A stretch of DNA of 6,671 nt from Deltaproteobacteria bacterium (GTDB lineage Bacteria > Desulfobacterota > Desulfobulbia > Desulfobulbales > BM004), in contig JAFDBU010000150.1 in the NCBI GenBank assembly GCA_019313095.1, forward strand, positions 1-6,671, read 5' to 3'. Below the pieces are notes generated by a model. That model searched no databases. It saw only the letters and a program-made list of their open reading frames with translations, and was not told the DNA's origin. Below are positions 1 through 5,891 of this stretch, in pieces. Position numbers and translations under genes: made by a program. The stretch's first letter is position 1, and each line of letters starts with the position of its first letter.

Positions 1-272
1 CTGATATCTTTCAATCGGCTTAAATCCTAAATGATCCCCATAACTGCAAGCCTAGATATATCGTAATGAATTTTAACCCCGGCTGCCGCCATTTCAACGC
101 CTCCGATACCTGACAATGTCAGGCCACTATCCAGTTCCAGGAGTTCCCTGGCCAGATCAGCACCATGCAGGTCACCTGAAGCTTCACCTGCTACTATCAT
201 TACATGTTTTGACACTGGCTTATATTTTAATTTGCGTGTATCCGGCAAGAAAATGGAAAGTATACTTTGCAT
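1..272 (-). pseudogene. lpxB: lipid-A-disaccharide synthase (LpxB), N-terminal fragment with an in-frame TAG
   Basis: LpxB is the peripheral inner-membrane glycosyltransferase that joins UDP-2,3-diacylglucosamine and lipid X to make the lipid A disaccharide. The N-terminal family signature is plain: MIVAGEASGDLHGA, then GIGG, then LAVMGI. In E. coli LpxB, LAVMGI is followed by VEVLGRL. Here the frame reads I, stop (TAG, 27-29), then DLSRLKDI up to the window edge, so homology continues past the stop and the conserved Glu codon is replaced by TAG. The open frame can begin at ATG 270-272, but the first 19 residues are not family-like. GTG 213-215, giving VSKHVMIVAGEASGD, fits the family better. 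Neither start has a good Shine-Dalgarno. The gene lies 56 bases after the NSS transporter, in the same direction. The rest of the gene is outside the window. Family identity is secure; whether the gene is really dead is not. Confidence 0.75.
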
Positions 273-297
273 CCCTGTGCTGCTGGTTACTACAGGG
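273..297 (-). repeat. small inverted repeat between the NSS gene and lpxB
   Basis: CCCTGT (273-278) and ACAGGG (292-297) are perfect inverted copies separated by 13 bases. In the leftward transcript the hairpin would end right at the ATG at 272 and would pair the only purine-rich stretch there. No T-run follows, so it is not a standard terminator. It may be chance, or it may affect lpxB translation. Confidence 0.3.
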
Positions 298-328
298 TAT
301 TAACTCGAAATGATCTCAACTCTTTAAA

Positions 329-1885
329 TTAAATCAAAAGCTCGTCTTCCTCCGGACGATGCCGCCTTTTTAATTTTTCCGGCTTCCAGGGAACAAAGGT
401 TAATGCCAAGGCCACCACAAGGCAGATGAGCATCCAGCCGACGCCGTAGAGTATAAGTTGGTCAGTTGGGTAGCCGCTGTAATTCTCGGCTAAATCACCA
501 ACCAGAGAAAGGTAAAGAAGGTAAGCCAGGATAGCGGGTGTGATAAATTTAATCAAAACATCCCAAATGGGTGGAATAACGGTGCCAAGGCGGCTGATAT
601 GTTTTCTCAGTACAGAAGCCTTTAAAATCCAGCCAATGATAATGCACTCCAGAAGACCTCCTGTTACCAGTCCATAGTTGGTAATAAAATGATCGGCAAT
701 ATCAAGAAGATAGAGCCCTCCGCGGGTCGTAAAAATAAGACTTCCCAGAAATCCGAGGATACAGACGCCTGTCACCACTTTTGTGCGGGGCCAGTCAAAT
801 TTATCTGTTATGGCACAGGCGAATGCTTCGATCAGGGAAATTCCCGATGTAAGACCGGCAATGATCAGCATAAGAAAAAACAGTACCCCAAACAGTATAT
901 TCATGCTGGGAAGTAATGATATCGCCTTGGGATAAACGACAAATGCAAGCTGGGGGCCACCCTTTATCGCATCTTCAAAGGGCACTCCCTGGCTGTGGGC
1001 CATGAACCCGACTATGCCGAAAACAGCGAAACCGGCGACAAACGAGTAGAAACAGTTGACAAAACATGTGATAAAAGCGTTTTTGCCTATATTAGTTTTC
1101 TTGGGGAGGTAACTGGCATAGGTGATCATGATGCCGAACCCTAGGGACAGGGTAAAAAATATCTGACCAAAGGCCCCGGCCCATACCTTGCCGGCATTGC
1201 TGCGTACGGCCGAATCAACTGAAAACAGATTTATCTTTGACCAGTCGGCATGCAGATAATGATTGAATATTGCATCGGCTGCCCCCTCAAGGGAGATACT
1301 CCACAAAACAAGAATGAGCGTGAGCAGGAAAAGGATAGGCATGAAGATGACACTCGCCTTTTCAATGCCGTATCGGATATCGCGATAACAGATGAGCCAG
1401 CACAACACCCAGACAAAAAACGTTGCAGCGGCAATAGGTATACGAATATCCCCGATTGCTGCTGCGGAATCCGAAAGCTGTAAAAACTGGCTGAAAAAGA
1501 AACCTTGGGTATCAGTACCCCAGGAAAGATTGAATGAGTAAAAGAAATAATTAACACACCAGCCGATGACGACCGAATAGTAGAGCATTATGCCGAACAT
1601 GGCGACGACCGGCATCCACCAGCCTAGCCATTCGAATTTTCTATTTATATGAGCAAAACTCAGAGGCGATGAACCTTTCTGGTGATGCCCCAAGCCGTAT
1701 TCAACGATCATGATCGGAGTACCGGCAACAATTAAAGCTACAAGGTAGGGTACCAGAAATGCCCCGCCGCCGTGCTGGTGTGCCATGTAGCTAAAACGCC
1801 AGACATTGCCTAAACCTATGGCAGAACCTATGGCTGCAAGAAGAAAACCCAAGTTAGACTTCCAACTGCTTCTTTTCTGGCCCAT
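329..1885 (-). CDS. sodium-dependent symporter, NSS/SNF (LeuT-fold) family
   Basis: Inner-membrane secondary transporter that uses the Na+ gradient to take up a small amino acid-like solute; the substrate cannot be read from sequence. It has 518 residues and about 12 membrane segments. TM1 (about 12-32) carries GSAIGLGNVWRF, in register with LeuT: Gly20, Ala22, Ile23, Asn27 and Arg30 sit at sodium and gate positions. GGGAFLVPY (39-47) is the TM2 signature. Tyr103 in TM3 matches LeuT Tyr108. TM6 has QIFFTLSLGFG (241-251) with the unwound substrate site. TM7 has Asn277 and Ser281. TM8 has AGLTS (343-347), the Na2 ligands. Ser281 replaces the LeuT Glu290, as in chloride-dependent animal transporters. 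The C-terminal tail (500-518) is basic, then acidic. ATG at 1885 is preceded by an AAGGA Shine-Dalgarno 9 bases upstream. The gene is probably cotranscribed with the DUF2065 gene, whose stop is 57 bases upstream. Confidence 0.95.
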   Translation of the reverse strand: MGQKRSSWKSNLGFLLAAIGSAIGLGNVWRFSYMAHQHGGGAFLVPYLVALIVAGTPIMIVEYGLGHHQKGSSPLSFAHINRKFEWLGWWMPVVAMFGIMLYYSVVIGWCVNYFFYSFNLSWGTDTQGFFFSQFLQLSDSAAAIGDIRIPIAAATFFVWVLCWLICYRDIRYGIEKASVIFMPILFLLTLILVLWSISLEGAADAIFNHYLHADWSKINLFSVDSAVRSNAGKVWAGAFGQIFFTLSLGFGIMITYASYLPKKTNIGKNAFITCFVNCFYSFVAGFAVFGIVGFMAHSQGVPFEDAIKGGPQLAFVVYPKAISLLPSMNILFGVLFFLMLIIAGLTSGISLIEAFACAITDKFDWPRTKVVTGVCILGFLGSLIFTTRGGLYLLDIADHFITNYGLVTGGLLECIIIGWILKASVLRKHISRLGTVIPPIWDVLIKFITPAILAYLLYLSLVGDLAENYSGYPTDQLILYGVGWMLICLVVALALTFVPWKPEKLKRRHRPEEDELLI

Positions 1886-1942
1886 GAATTTTTTTCCTTA
1901 AGGGTATTATTTTTCTATGATTACCGTCTCACAAAAAATCAG

Positions 1943-2143
1943 TTAGTTGAACAGGCGGGTACGCAGGGTAATATAACAGATTAACAACCCGATGCCGACG
2001 GCAATCAACCCGACAACTCTTAACTGTGACGGCCGCATTTCCAAAATCTGCTGCAGCCATCTCTGCATTGCCTCTGGAAATGTGAGATAAGGCAGCCCTT
2101 CCAAAATAAAGACCAGACCAATCAGTGTGAACAAAAATTTCAT
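1943..2143 (-). CDS. DUF2065 (YjeT-type) small inner-membrane protein
   Basis: A 66-residue protein of unknown function with two predicted membrane helices (about residues 2-20 and 42-61). The first helix ends in the family-typical EGLPYLTFPEAMQRWL stretch, comparable to EGLGPMLYPKAWKKM in E. coli YjeT. A short amphipathic linker with Leu-Arg precedes the second, glycine-rich helix. Length matches the family (about 60-65 residues). In enterobacteria the homologue sits between hflC and purA. Here it heads a leftward run with the NSS transporter instead, so its neighbours give no functional hint. The ATG at 2143 has no clear Shine-Dalgarno. No terminator is seen between it and the transporter. 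Family call fairly secure; function unknown. Confidence 0.85.
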   Translation of the reverse strand: MKFLFTLIGLVFILEGLPYLTFPEAMQRWLQQILEMRPSQLRVVGLIAVGIGLLICYITLRTRLFN

Positions 2144-2249
2144 AAGCTGGATATGCTACCAGGAATATTAGACTATTTCAATGGTCATTAGAGATACGCT
2201 ACAGACCGCGCTTTCCACATATTCAGACAGTTTTTCGGCGGAAATGTAT

Positions 2250-2279
2250 ATTAAATATTGGTTAATAATTGATAATCAA
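2250..2279 (-). promoter_or_regulatory. candidate sigma70-type promoter for the leftward DUF2065-NSS-lpxB run
   Basis: Read on the minus strand, TTGATT (2274-2279) and TTTAAT (2250-2255) are separated by 18 bases, matching 4/6 and 5/6 of the consensus. This would give a leader of about 100 bases before ATG 2143. The region is AT-rich, so a chance match is quite possible. The -35 element overlaps the palindrome at 2267-2281. Confidence 0.3.
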
Positions 2280-2281
2280 TT
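2267..2281. promoter_or_regulatory. perfect 7+1+7 palindrome, candidate operator
   Basis: AATTGATAATCAATT is a perfect inverted repeat about one central base. It ends 5 bases before the purM -35 box and overlaps the candidate leftward -35, a suitable place for a repressor or activator of both directions. Its centre, TGATAATCA, also occurs in the Fur-box consensus, but the flanks do not match well. No regulator can be assigned from sequence alone, and AT-rich palindromes arise by chance. Confidence 0.35.
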
Positions 2282-2285
2282 TTAA

Positions 2286-2314
2286 TTGACATTTCGAAGG
2301 GGCAAAATTATAAA
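2286..2314 (+). promoter_or_regulatory. probable purM promoter (sigma70-type)
   Basis: TTGACA (2286-2291) is an exact -35 consensus. It is followed by a 17-base spacer and TATAAA (2309-2314), 5/6 of the -10 consensus. Transcription would start near 2321, giving an 85-base leader. The TTG of the -35 box is in frame with purM and can be mistaken for its start codon. Confidence 0.75.
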
Positions 2315-2357
2315 TATATTTTTATCGGTCATAACTCTTTATTTTGGAATACTACTG

Positions 2358-2370
2358 AAGCCGCAGGCTT
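2358..2370 (+). other. small hairpin in the purM leader
   Basis: AAGCC (2358-2362) and GGCTT (2366-2370) flank a 3-base loop within the untranslated leader (about 2321-2405). There is no T-run, so it is not a terminator. No known riboswitch pattern was recognised in the leader. It may have no function. Confidence 0.25.
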
Positions 2371-2405
2371 GCTTTCAAACCAGCACGTTGAATCTTTCAA
2401 AAAAA

Positions 2406-3467
2406 ATGAACCAATCAAAAATTTCCAGATACAGTGAAGCCGGAGTTGATATCGACAAGGGTAATGAACTTGTTTCCAGAATAAAAAAGATAGTAGAACC
2501 AACATTTGGTCGGGGGGTACTCACAGACATCGGGGGCTTCAGTGGACTGTATGCCATTGGATCCGACCAGTTTAATGATCCTGTCCTTGTCTCTTCTACT
2601 GACGGTGTAGGGACTAAATTAAATATCGCCAAGCTGTGCAACAAACATGAAACCATCGGCATTGACCTTGTAGCCATGTGTGTCAATGACATTGCTGTCG
2701 GTGGCGCTAAACCCCTATTTTTTCTTGATTATCTTGCTGTTGGCAAACTCGATATAGACACAACCAGTGATATTATCAAGGGTATTGCCGCGGGATGCAA
2801 AATTTCCAGATGCTCTCTTATCGGCGGAGAAACAGCTGAAATGCCAGGAATTTACAGAGAGGGTGATTACGATTTGGCCGGGTTTGTCGTAGGCATTGCA
2901 GAGCGCGATAAGATTATTGACGGCTCTGATATAAAAGTCGGAGATCAGATTATCGGCCTGGCCTCTTCCGGACTGCACAGCAACGGTTATTCCCTGGTGC
3001 GGAAAATCTGTTTCGAGGAGCTGGGCCTGACAGTAGATCACCATATGGCTGAATTCGGCTGTACCCTGGGCGAGGAACTTTTAAAACCAACCCGCATATA
3101 TAGTGAATCACTCCTGAACCTGACTAAAAACTTCAAAGTGAGCGGGCTGGTCCATATAACTGGCGGCGGATTTATAGATAACATCCCCCGGATATTACCC
3201 CAGGGCAGCAGAGCCATCATTCACTGTGAAAGCTGGAAGATACCCCCTATTTTTGATTTCCTGCAAGAAAAAGGCACTATTACACCTCAGGAAATGTACC
3301 GGACCTTTAATATGGGCATCGGTATGGTTGTCATTGTTGACGAAGATATCCTGGAGGATGTCATGCAGCAGCTGACAGCCTTGGGTGAAACTCCATTTCA
3401 TATCGGTAAAATAACAGCTCGACCTAAAAAACCCAAGTCACCCCAGATAGAAATAGACTGCTTTTGA
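2406..3467 (+). CDS. purM: phosphoribosylformylglycinamidine cyclo-ligase (AIR synthetase)
   Basis: PurM (EC 6.3.3.1) is the cytoplasmic enzyme that uses ATP to close the imidazole ring of FGAM, giving aminoimidazole ribonucleotide in de novo purine and thiamine precursor synthesis. The 353 residues from ATG 2406 match the usual 345-355. Family motifs run in order: SRYSEAGVDIDKGN near the N-terminus, the TDGVGTKL loop (65-72), GIDLVAMCVNDI (85-96), FFLDYLAVGKLD (105-116), GGETAEMPGIY (140-150), ASSGLHSNGYSL (186-197), LLKPTRIY (225-232), HITGGGFIDNIPR (250-262) and FNMGIGM (301-307). The frame is open upstream to TTG 2286, but that TTG is the -35 box, and the added 40 residues are not PurM-like. 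No clear Shine-Dalgarno precedes ATG 2406; the sequence before it is A-rich. purN, often a neighbour, is absent. With its own promoter and terminator the gene looks monocistronic. Confidence 0.97.
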   Translation: MNQSKISRYSEAGVDIDKGNELVSRIKKIVEPTFGRGVLTDIGGFSGLYAIGSDQFNDPVLVSSTDGVGTKLNIAKLCNKHETIGIDLVAMCVNDIAVGGAKPLFFLDYLAVGKLDIDTTSDIIKGIAAGCKISRCSLIGGETAEMPGIYREGDYDLAGFVVGIAERDKIIDGSDIKVGDQIIGLASSGLHSNGYSLVRKICFEELGLTVDHHMAEFGCTLGEELLKPTRIYSESLLNLTKNFKVSGLVHITGGGFIDNIPRILPQGSRAIIHCESWKIPPIFDFLQEKGTITPQEMYRTFNMGIGMVVIVDEDILEDVMQQLTALGETPFHIGKITARPKKPKSPQIEIDCF

Positions 3468-3485
3468 AAAAGAAAAAATATCAAC

Positions 3486-3524
3486 AAAAAAAACCCGCCA
3501 GGGAAATTCCCGGGCGGGTTTTTT
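3486..3524. terminator. bidirectional rho-independent terminator between purM and the EF-G paralogue
   Basis: CCCGCC (3494-3499) pairs with GGCGGG (3513-3518). After one A/G mismatch, GGG (3501-3503) pairs with CCC (3509-3511) around a short AAATT loop. The A-run at 3486-3493 and the T-run from 3519 make a T-tract in both directions. It lies 18 bases after the purM stop and about 46 bases after the stop of the convergent EF-G-like gene, so it can end both transcripts. Confidence 0.93.
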
Positions 3525-3570
3525 GTTTGTGCTGCATTGAACAGCTGATATTTAAAGTCTGTCTTGAAAG

Positions 3571-5631
3571 TTATTCTTCGCTCTTGGCTGCCTCTATAAT
3601 CTTTTCCGCCAGTTGCCCCGGGACCTCTTCATAGTGGGAGAAACTGACCTCGAATGCCCCCCTGCCACCTGTGAACGAAGTAAGGTCGGCAGCATACTTC
3701 TGAATTTCTGCCATAGGAACCTGGGCATTGATAACCTCGTTTCTGGGCTCAGAATCCATTCCCATTACCCTGCCGCGCCGTGAATTTAGATCACCCATCA
3801 CATCACCGACACAGTCCTCAGGGACCCGTATGGTTATGTTCATTATCGGTTCAAGGAGTACTGGATTTGCCTCAGCAGCGGCTTTCTTAAAGGCGAGGGA
3901 ACAGGCTATCTTAAAGGCTAATTCCGACGAGTCAACAGCATGAAATGATCCGTCGACCAGCTGGACCTTTACATCAACCATGGGATACCCGGCTATAACT
4001 CCCTTTTCCATGGCTTCCTGTATACCCTTGTCCACAGCCGGGATATATGTCTTGGGAATAACACCACCAACAATTTTATCAACAAATTCATAACCGCCGC
4101 CTCTCGGCAATGGCTCAATCTCTATCCAGGTATCAGCGAACTGACCGCGGCCGCCACTCTGTTTTTTATGTTTACCCTGGACCCGTGCTCTGCCCTTCAA
4201 CGTTTCTTTATATGGAACTTTAGGCGTATGCAGTTCCATTTCTACACCATACTTTCTCTTGATCTTTTCGCCCAGCACCTCAAGATGCACCTGCCCAACC
4301 CCGGAGATAAGAATTTCTTTCGTCTGGCTTTCTCTTGTAAGCCGCAGGGTCAAATCTTCGTCAAGCATCTTGGTTATGGAACTGAAAAGCTTTTCCTCGT
4401 CACCCTTCCTGGCGGTTACGGCATAGGCAATTACCGGTGTAATCGGTCTAAGCGGTTCATAAATTATGGGACTGTTTTCATCACAGAGGGTGTCACCGGT
4501 TACTGTTTCCTTAAGCTTGGCAACAGCTGCTATCGCCCCGGGGCCCACGGAGTCAACTGGTTTCTGGTTTTTTCCTTCCAGGATAAATATCTGGCCAAAC
4601 CGTTCATTGACATCCCTTGTCGAATTATAAAAACTATCCCCTGATAATGTCCCGGAAAAAACTCTGAAAAGAGTCAGCCTTCCAGCAAACGGATCTGCCA
4701 TGGTTTTAAAGACCTGGGCTGAAAAAGGCGCATCTGGTTTAGGAACCCTCTCAACAACATCCTTGCTTTTCGGATCCGTTCCGGCCCTGAGAGGACAATC
4801 ATCAGGAGCCGGGAGCAGATCGTTTATCATATCAAGTAAAAGATCCACACCCTGATTATTGTAAGCAGCTGTAACACTGACCGGGCATATCTCTCCGGAT
4901 AGAACTCCGGCCTTCAGCCCATTAACCAGATCTTCATCGGTCAATTCCCCCTCTTCAAGGAATTTTTCAATAAGTTCATCTTCAGTTTCGGCAACCTGTT
5001 CCATTAGGCTTTCCCGGAATGCGGCGATTTCATCCTTCATATCCTCTGGAATTTCAGATTCCTTTGCCTTGCCCTTGTCATCAAAAACGTACGCTTTCTG
5101 ATTTATGACATTCACAACGCCCCTGAAATTTGTCTCTGAACCGATAGGTACAAATGTTATTGCCGGTTTCAAAGGAAGATTATCTTTAATTCCCTGGATC
5201 ACATTCGCAAAGTTGGCACGCTCACGATCCATACGGGTAATACAGATAATTGTGGGGATCTTTCTTTCCTCAATAAAATCAGTGTATTTCGTTGTCTGGT
5301 TCTTTACACTGGTTGCCGCTCCTATGCAAAACAGGACGCTGTCAGAAATATGGGCTACAAACTTGGCTTCATTTAAGAAATTATCATCACCGGGGGTGTC
5401 GGCCAGAAAGATTTCATGCTTTTTCCAGGTATAATGGTTGAATGCCGCACTGATAGATACCTGCTTCTTAATTTCCTCCGGTTCAAAATCCATGGTGGAA
5501 GAACCGTCGTCGACTTTTCCTAAGCGGTTTGTTTTGCCTGTACTGAAAAGCATGGCCTCAGCCAGGGTGGTTTTACCACAATTGCCATGTCCCAAGATTG
5601 CCACATTCCTAAACAGCTTAACGTCCGTCAT
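3571..5631 (-). CDS. elongation factor G paralogue (FusA2/EF-G-like translational GTPase)
   Basis: A ribosome-associated GTPase paralogue of EF-G; the specific role of such paralogues (normal translocation, stress or starvation translation) varies and is not known here. It is 686 residues, with all five EF-G domains: G domain with G' insert (about 1-285), II (302-385), III (398-472), IV (475-594, with GGRGQFAD and the tip HAVDSS) and V (596-680, with SRRGRVMGMDSE). The P-loop GHGNCGKTT (14-22) is intact. Other GTPase motifs are altered: switch I lacks RGITI (QVSIS, 57-61), switch II is DTPGDDNF with Asp82 where EF-G has its catalytic His, and NKxD is TRMD (132-135). This sets it apart from canonical FusA. 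ATG 5631 is chosen because GGAGGG lies 4 bases upstream; a TTG at 5643 overlaps that Shine-Dalgarno. The gene stands alone, divergent from murJ and convergent with purM. No promoter could be picked with confidence. Confidence 0.93.
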   Translation of the reverse strand: MTDVKLFRNVAILGHGNCGKTTLAEAMLFSTGKTNRLGKVDDGSSTMDFEPEEIKKQVSISAAFNHYTWKKHEIFLADTPGDDNFLNEAKFVAHISDSVLFCIGAATSVKNQTTKYTDFIEERKIPTIICITRMDRERANFANVIQGIKDNLPLKPAITFVPIGSETNFRGVVNVINQKAYVFDDKGKAKESEIPEDMKDEIAAFRESLMEQVAETEDELIEKFLEEGELTDEDLVNGLKAGVLSGEICPVSVTAAYNNQGVDLLLDMINDLLPAPDDCPLRAGTDPKSKDVVERVPKPDAPFSAQVFKTMADPFAGRLTLFRVFSGTLSGDSFYNSTRDVNERFGQIFILEGKNQKPVDSVGPGAIAAVAKLKETVTGDTLCDENSPIIYEPLRPITPVIAYAVTARKGDEEKLFSSITKMLDEDLTLRLTRESQTKEILISGVGQVHLEVLGEKIKRKYGVEMELHTPKVPYKETLKGRARVQGKHKKQSGGRGQFADTWIEIEPLPRGGGYEFVDKIVGGVIPKTYIPAVDKGIQEAMEKGVIAGYPMVDVKVQLVDGSFHAVDSSELAFKIACSLAFKKAAAEANPVLLEPIMNITIRVPEDCVGDVMGDLNSRRGRVMGMDSEPRNEVINAQVPMAEIQKYAADLTSFTGGRGAFEVSFSHYEEVPGQLAEKIIEAAKSEE

Positions 5632-5635
5632 GTAA

Positions 5636-5642
5636 CCCTCCA
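5636..5642 (-). promoter_or_regulatory. strong Shine-Dalgarno deciding the EF-G paralogue start
   Basis: The minus strand reads TGGAGGG followed by TTAC and ATG. This is a near-ideal ribosome binding site for the ATG at 5631. It rules out the in-frame TTG at 5643, which overlaps it and would add four residues (MEGY). Confidence 0.9.
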
Positions 5643-5749
5643 ATTAAAACTCAAACAATTATTTCTCACCAGGGGTATAAAATGTTCTGCTCATTTCCCC
5701 TTTTATTTATCCTCAAAATCATCAAGTTACTATCAATTCCGGGCAGGAA

Positions 5750-5801
5750 GCCGCAAGAATCTGAAATTTAAAGAAATGCATACTATTCATAAGCTTGCGG
5801 C
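5750..5801. repeat. 8-base inverted repeat in the EF-G paralogue / murJ intergenic region
   Basis: GCCGCAAG (5750-5757) and CTTGCGGC (5794-5801) are perfect inverted copies separated by 36 AT-rich bases. The GC-rich arms stand out from the AT-rich surroundings. This could be a spaced operator pair or a leader hairpin for either gene, but an 8-base match in 260 bases may also be chance. Confidence 0.35.
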
Positions 5802-5818
5802 AAAGTCAAGCAAGAACA

Positions 5819-5847
5819 TTGTCTTCTTTGCTTTAGCCTGCTAGAGT
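5819..5847 (+). promoter_or_regulatory. weak candidate promoter for murJ
   Basis: TTGTCT (5819-5824), a 17-base spacer and TAGAGT (5842-5847) match 4/6 at each box, ending 44 bases before ATG 5892. The spacing is right but the boxes are weak. Confidence 0.25.
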
Positions 5848-5891
5848 AGCAAAAATTTTTGGATTTTCTTCTCATTCAACACATAATATCA

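Larger units (their letters stand above)
5632..5891. other. divergent intergenic region between the EF-G paralogue and murJ
   Basis: These 260 AT-rich bases hold no convincing gene. They must carry the promoters of two genes running apart, but only weak matches are visible on either strand. They contain an 8-base inverted repeat (5750-5801), the Shine-Dalgarno of the EF-G paralogue, and a nested small inverted repeat (TTTGCT 5827-5832 with AGCAAA 5848-5853). No tRNA or riboswitch was recognised. Confidence 0.6.

Noticed and set aside
27..29. TAG in lpxB as a pyrrolysine codon
   Set aside because: Some deltaproteobacteria use pyrrolysine, but LpxB is not a known pyrrolysine protein and no pyl genes are in the window. 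A point mutation or base error is simpler.
116..313. 65-codon plus-strand open frame opposite lpxB
   Set aside because: It is antisense to clear LpxB sequence, with no supporting signal.
2321..2405. Purine or ZTP-type riboswitch in the purM leader
   Set aside because: The 85-base leader shows only one 5-base-pair hairpin and none of the conserved cores of the purine, PRPP or ZTP riboswitches that I could recognise.
4168..4644. 158-codon open frame on the plus strand inside the EF-G paralogue
   Set aside because: It lies wholly antisense to a well-supported gene and has no recognisable domain or ribosome binding site.
5587..5844. 85-codon plus-strand open frame across the EF-G paralogue start and the intergenic region
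   Set aside because: It overlaps the 5' end of a real gene and has no family features and no ribosome binding site. It would also occupy the promoter region of two genes.
5827..5853. Nested small inverted repeat before murJ as a terminator
   Set aside because: The stems are short and AT-rich, and no gene in the right direction ends there.
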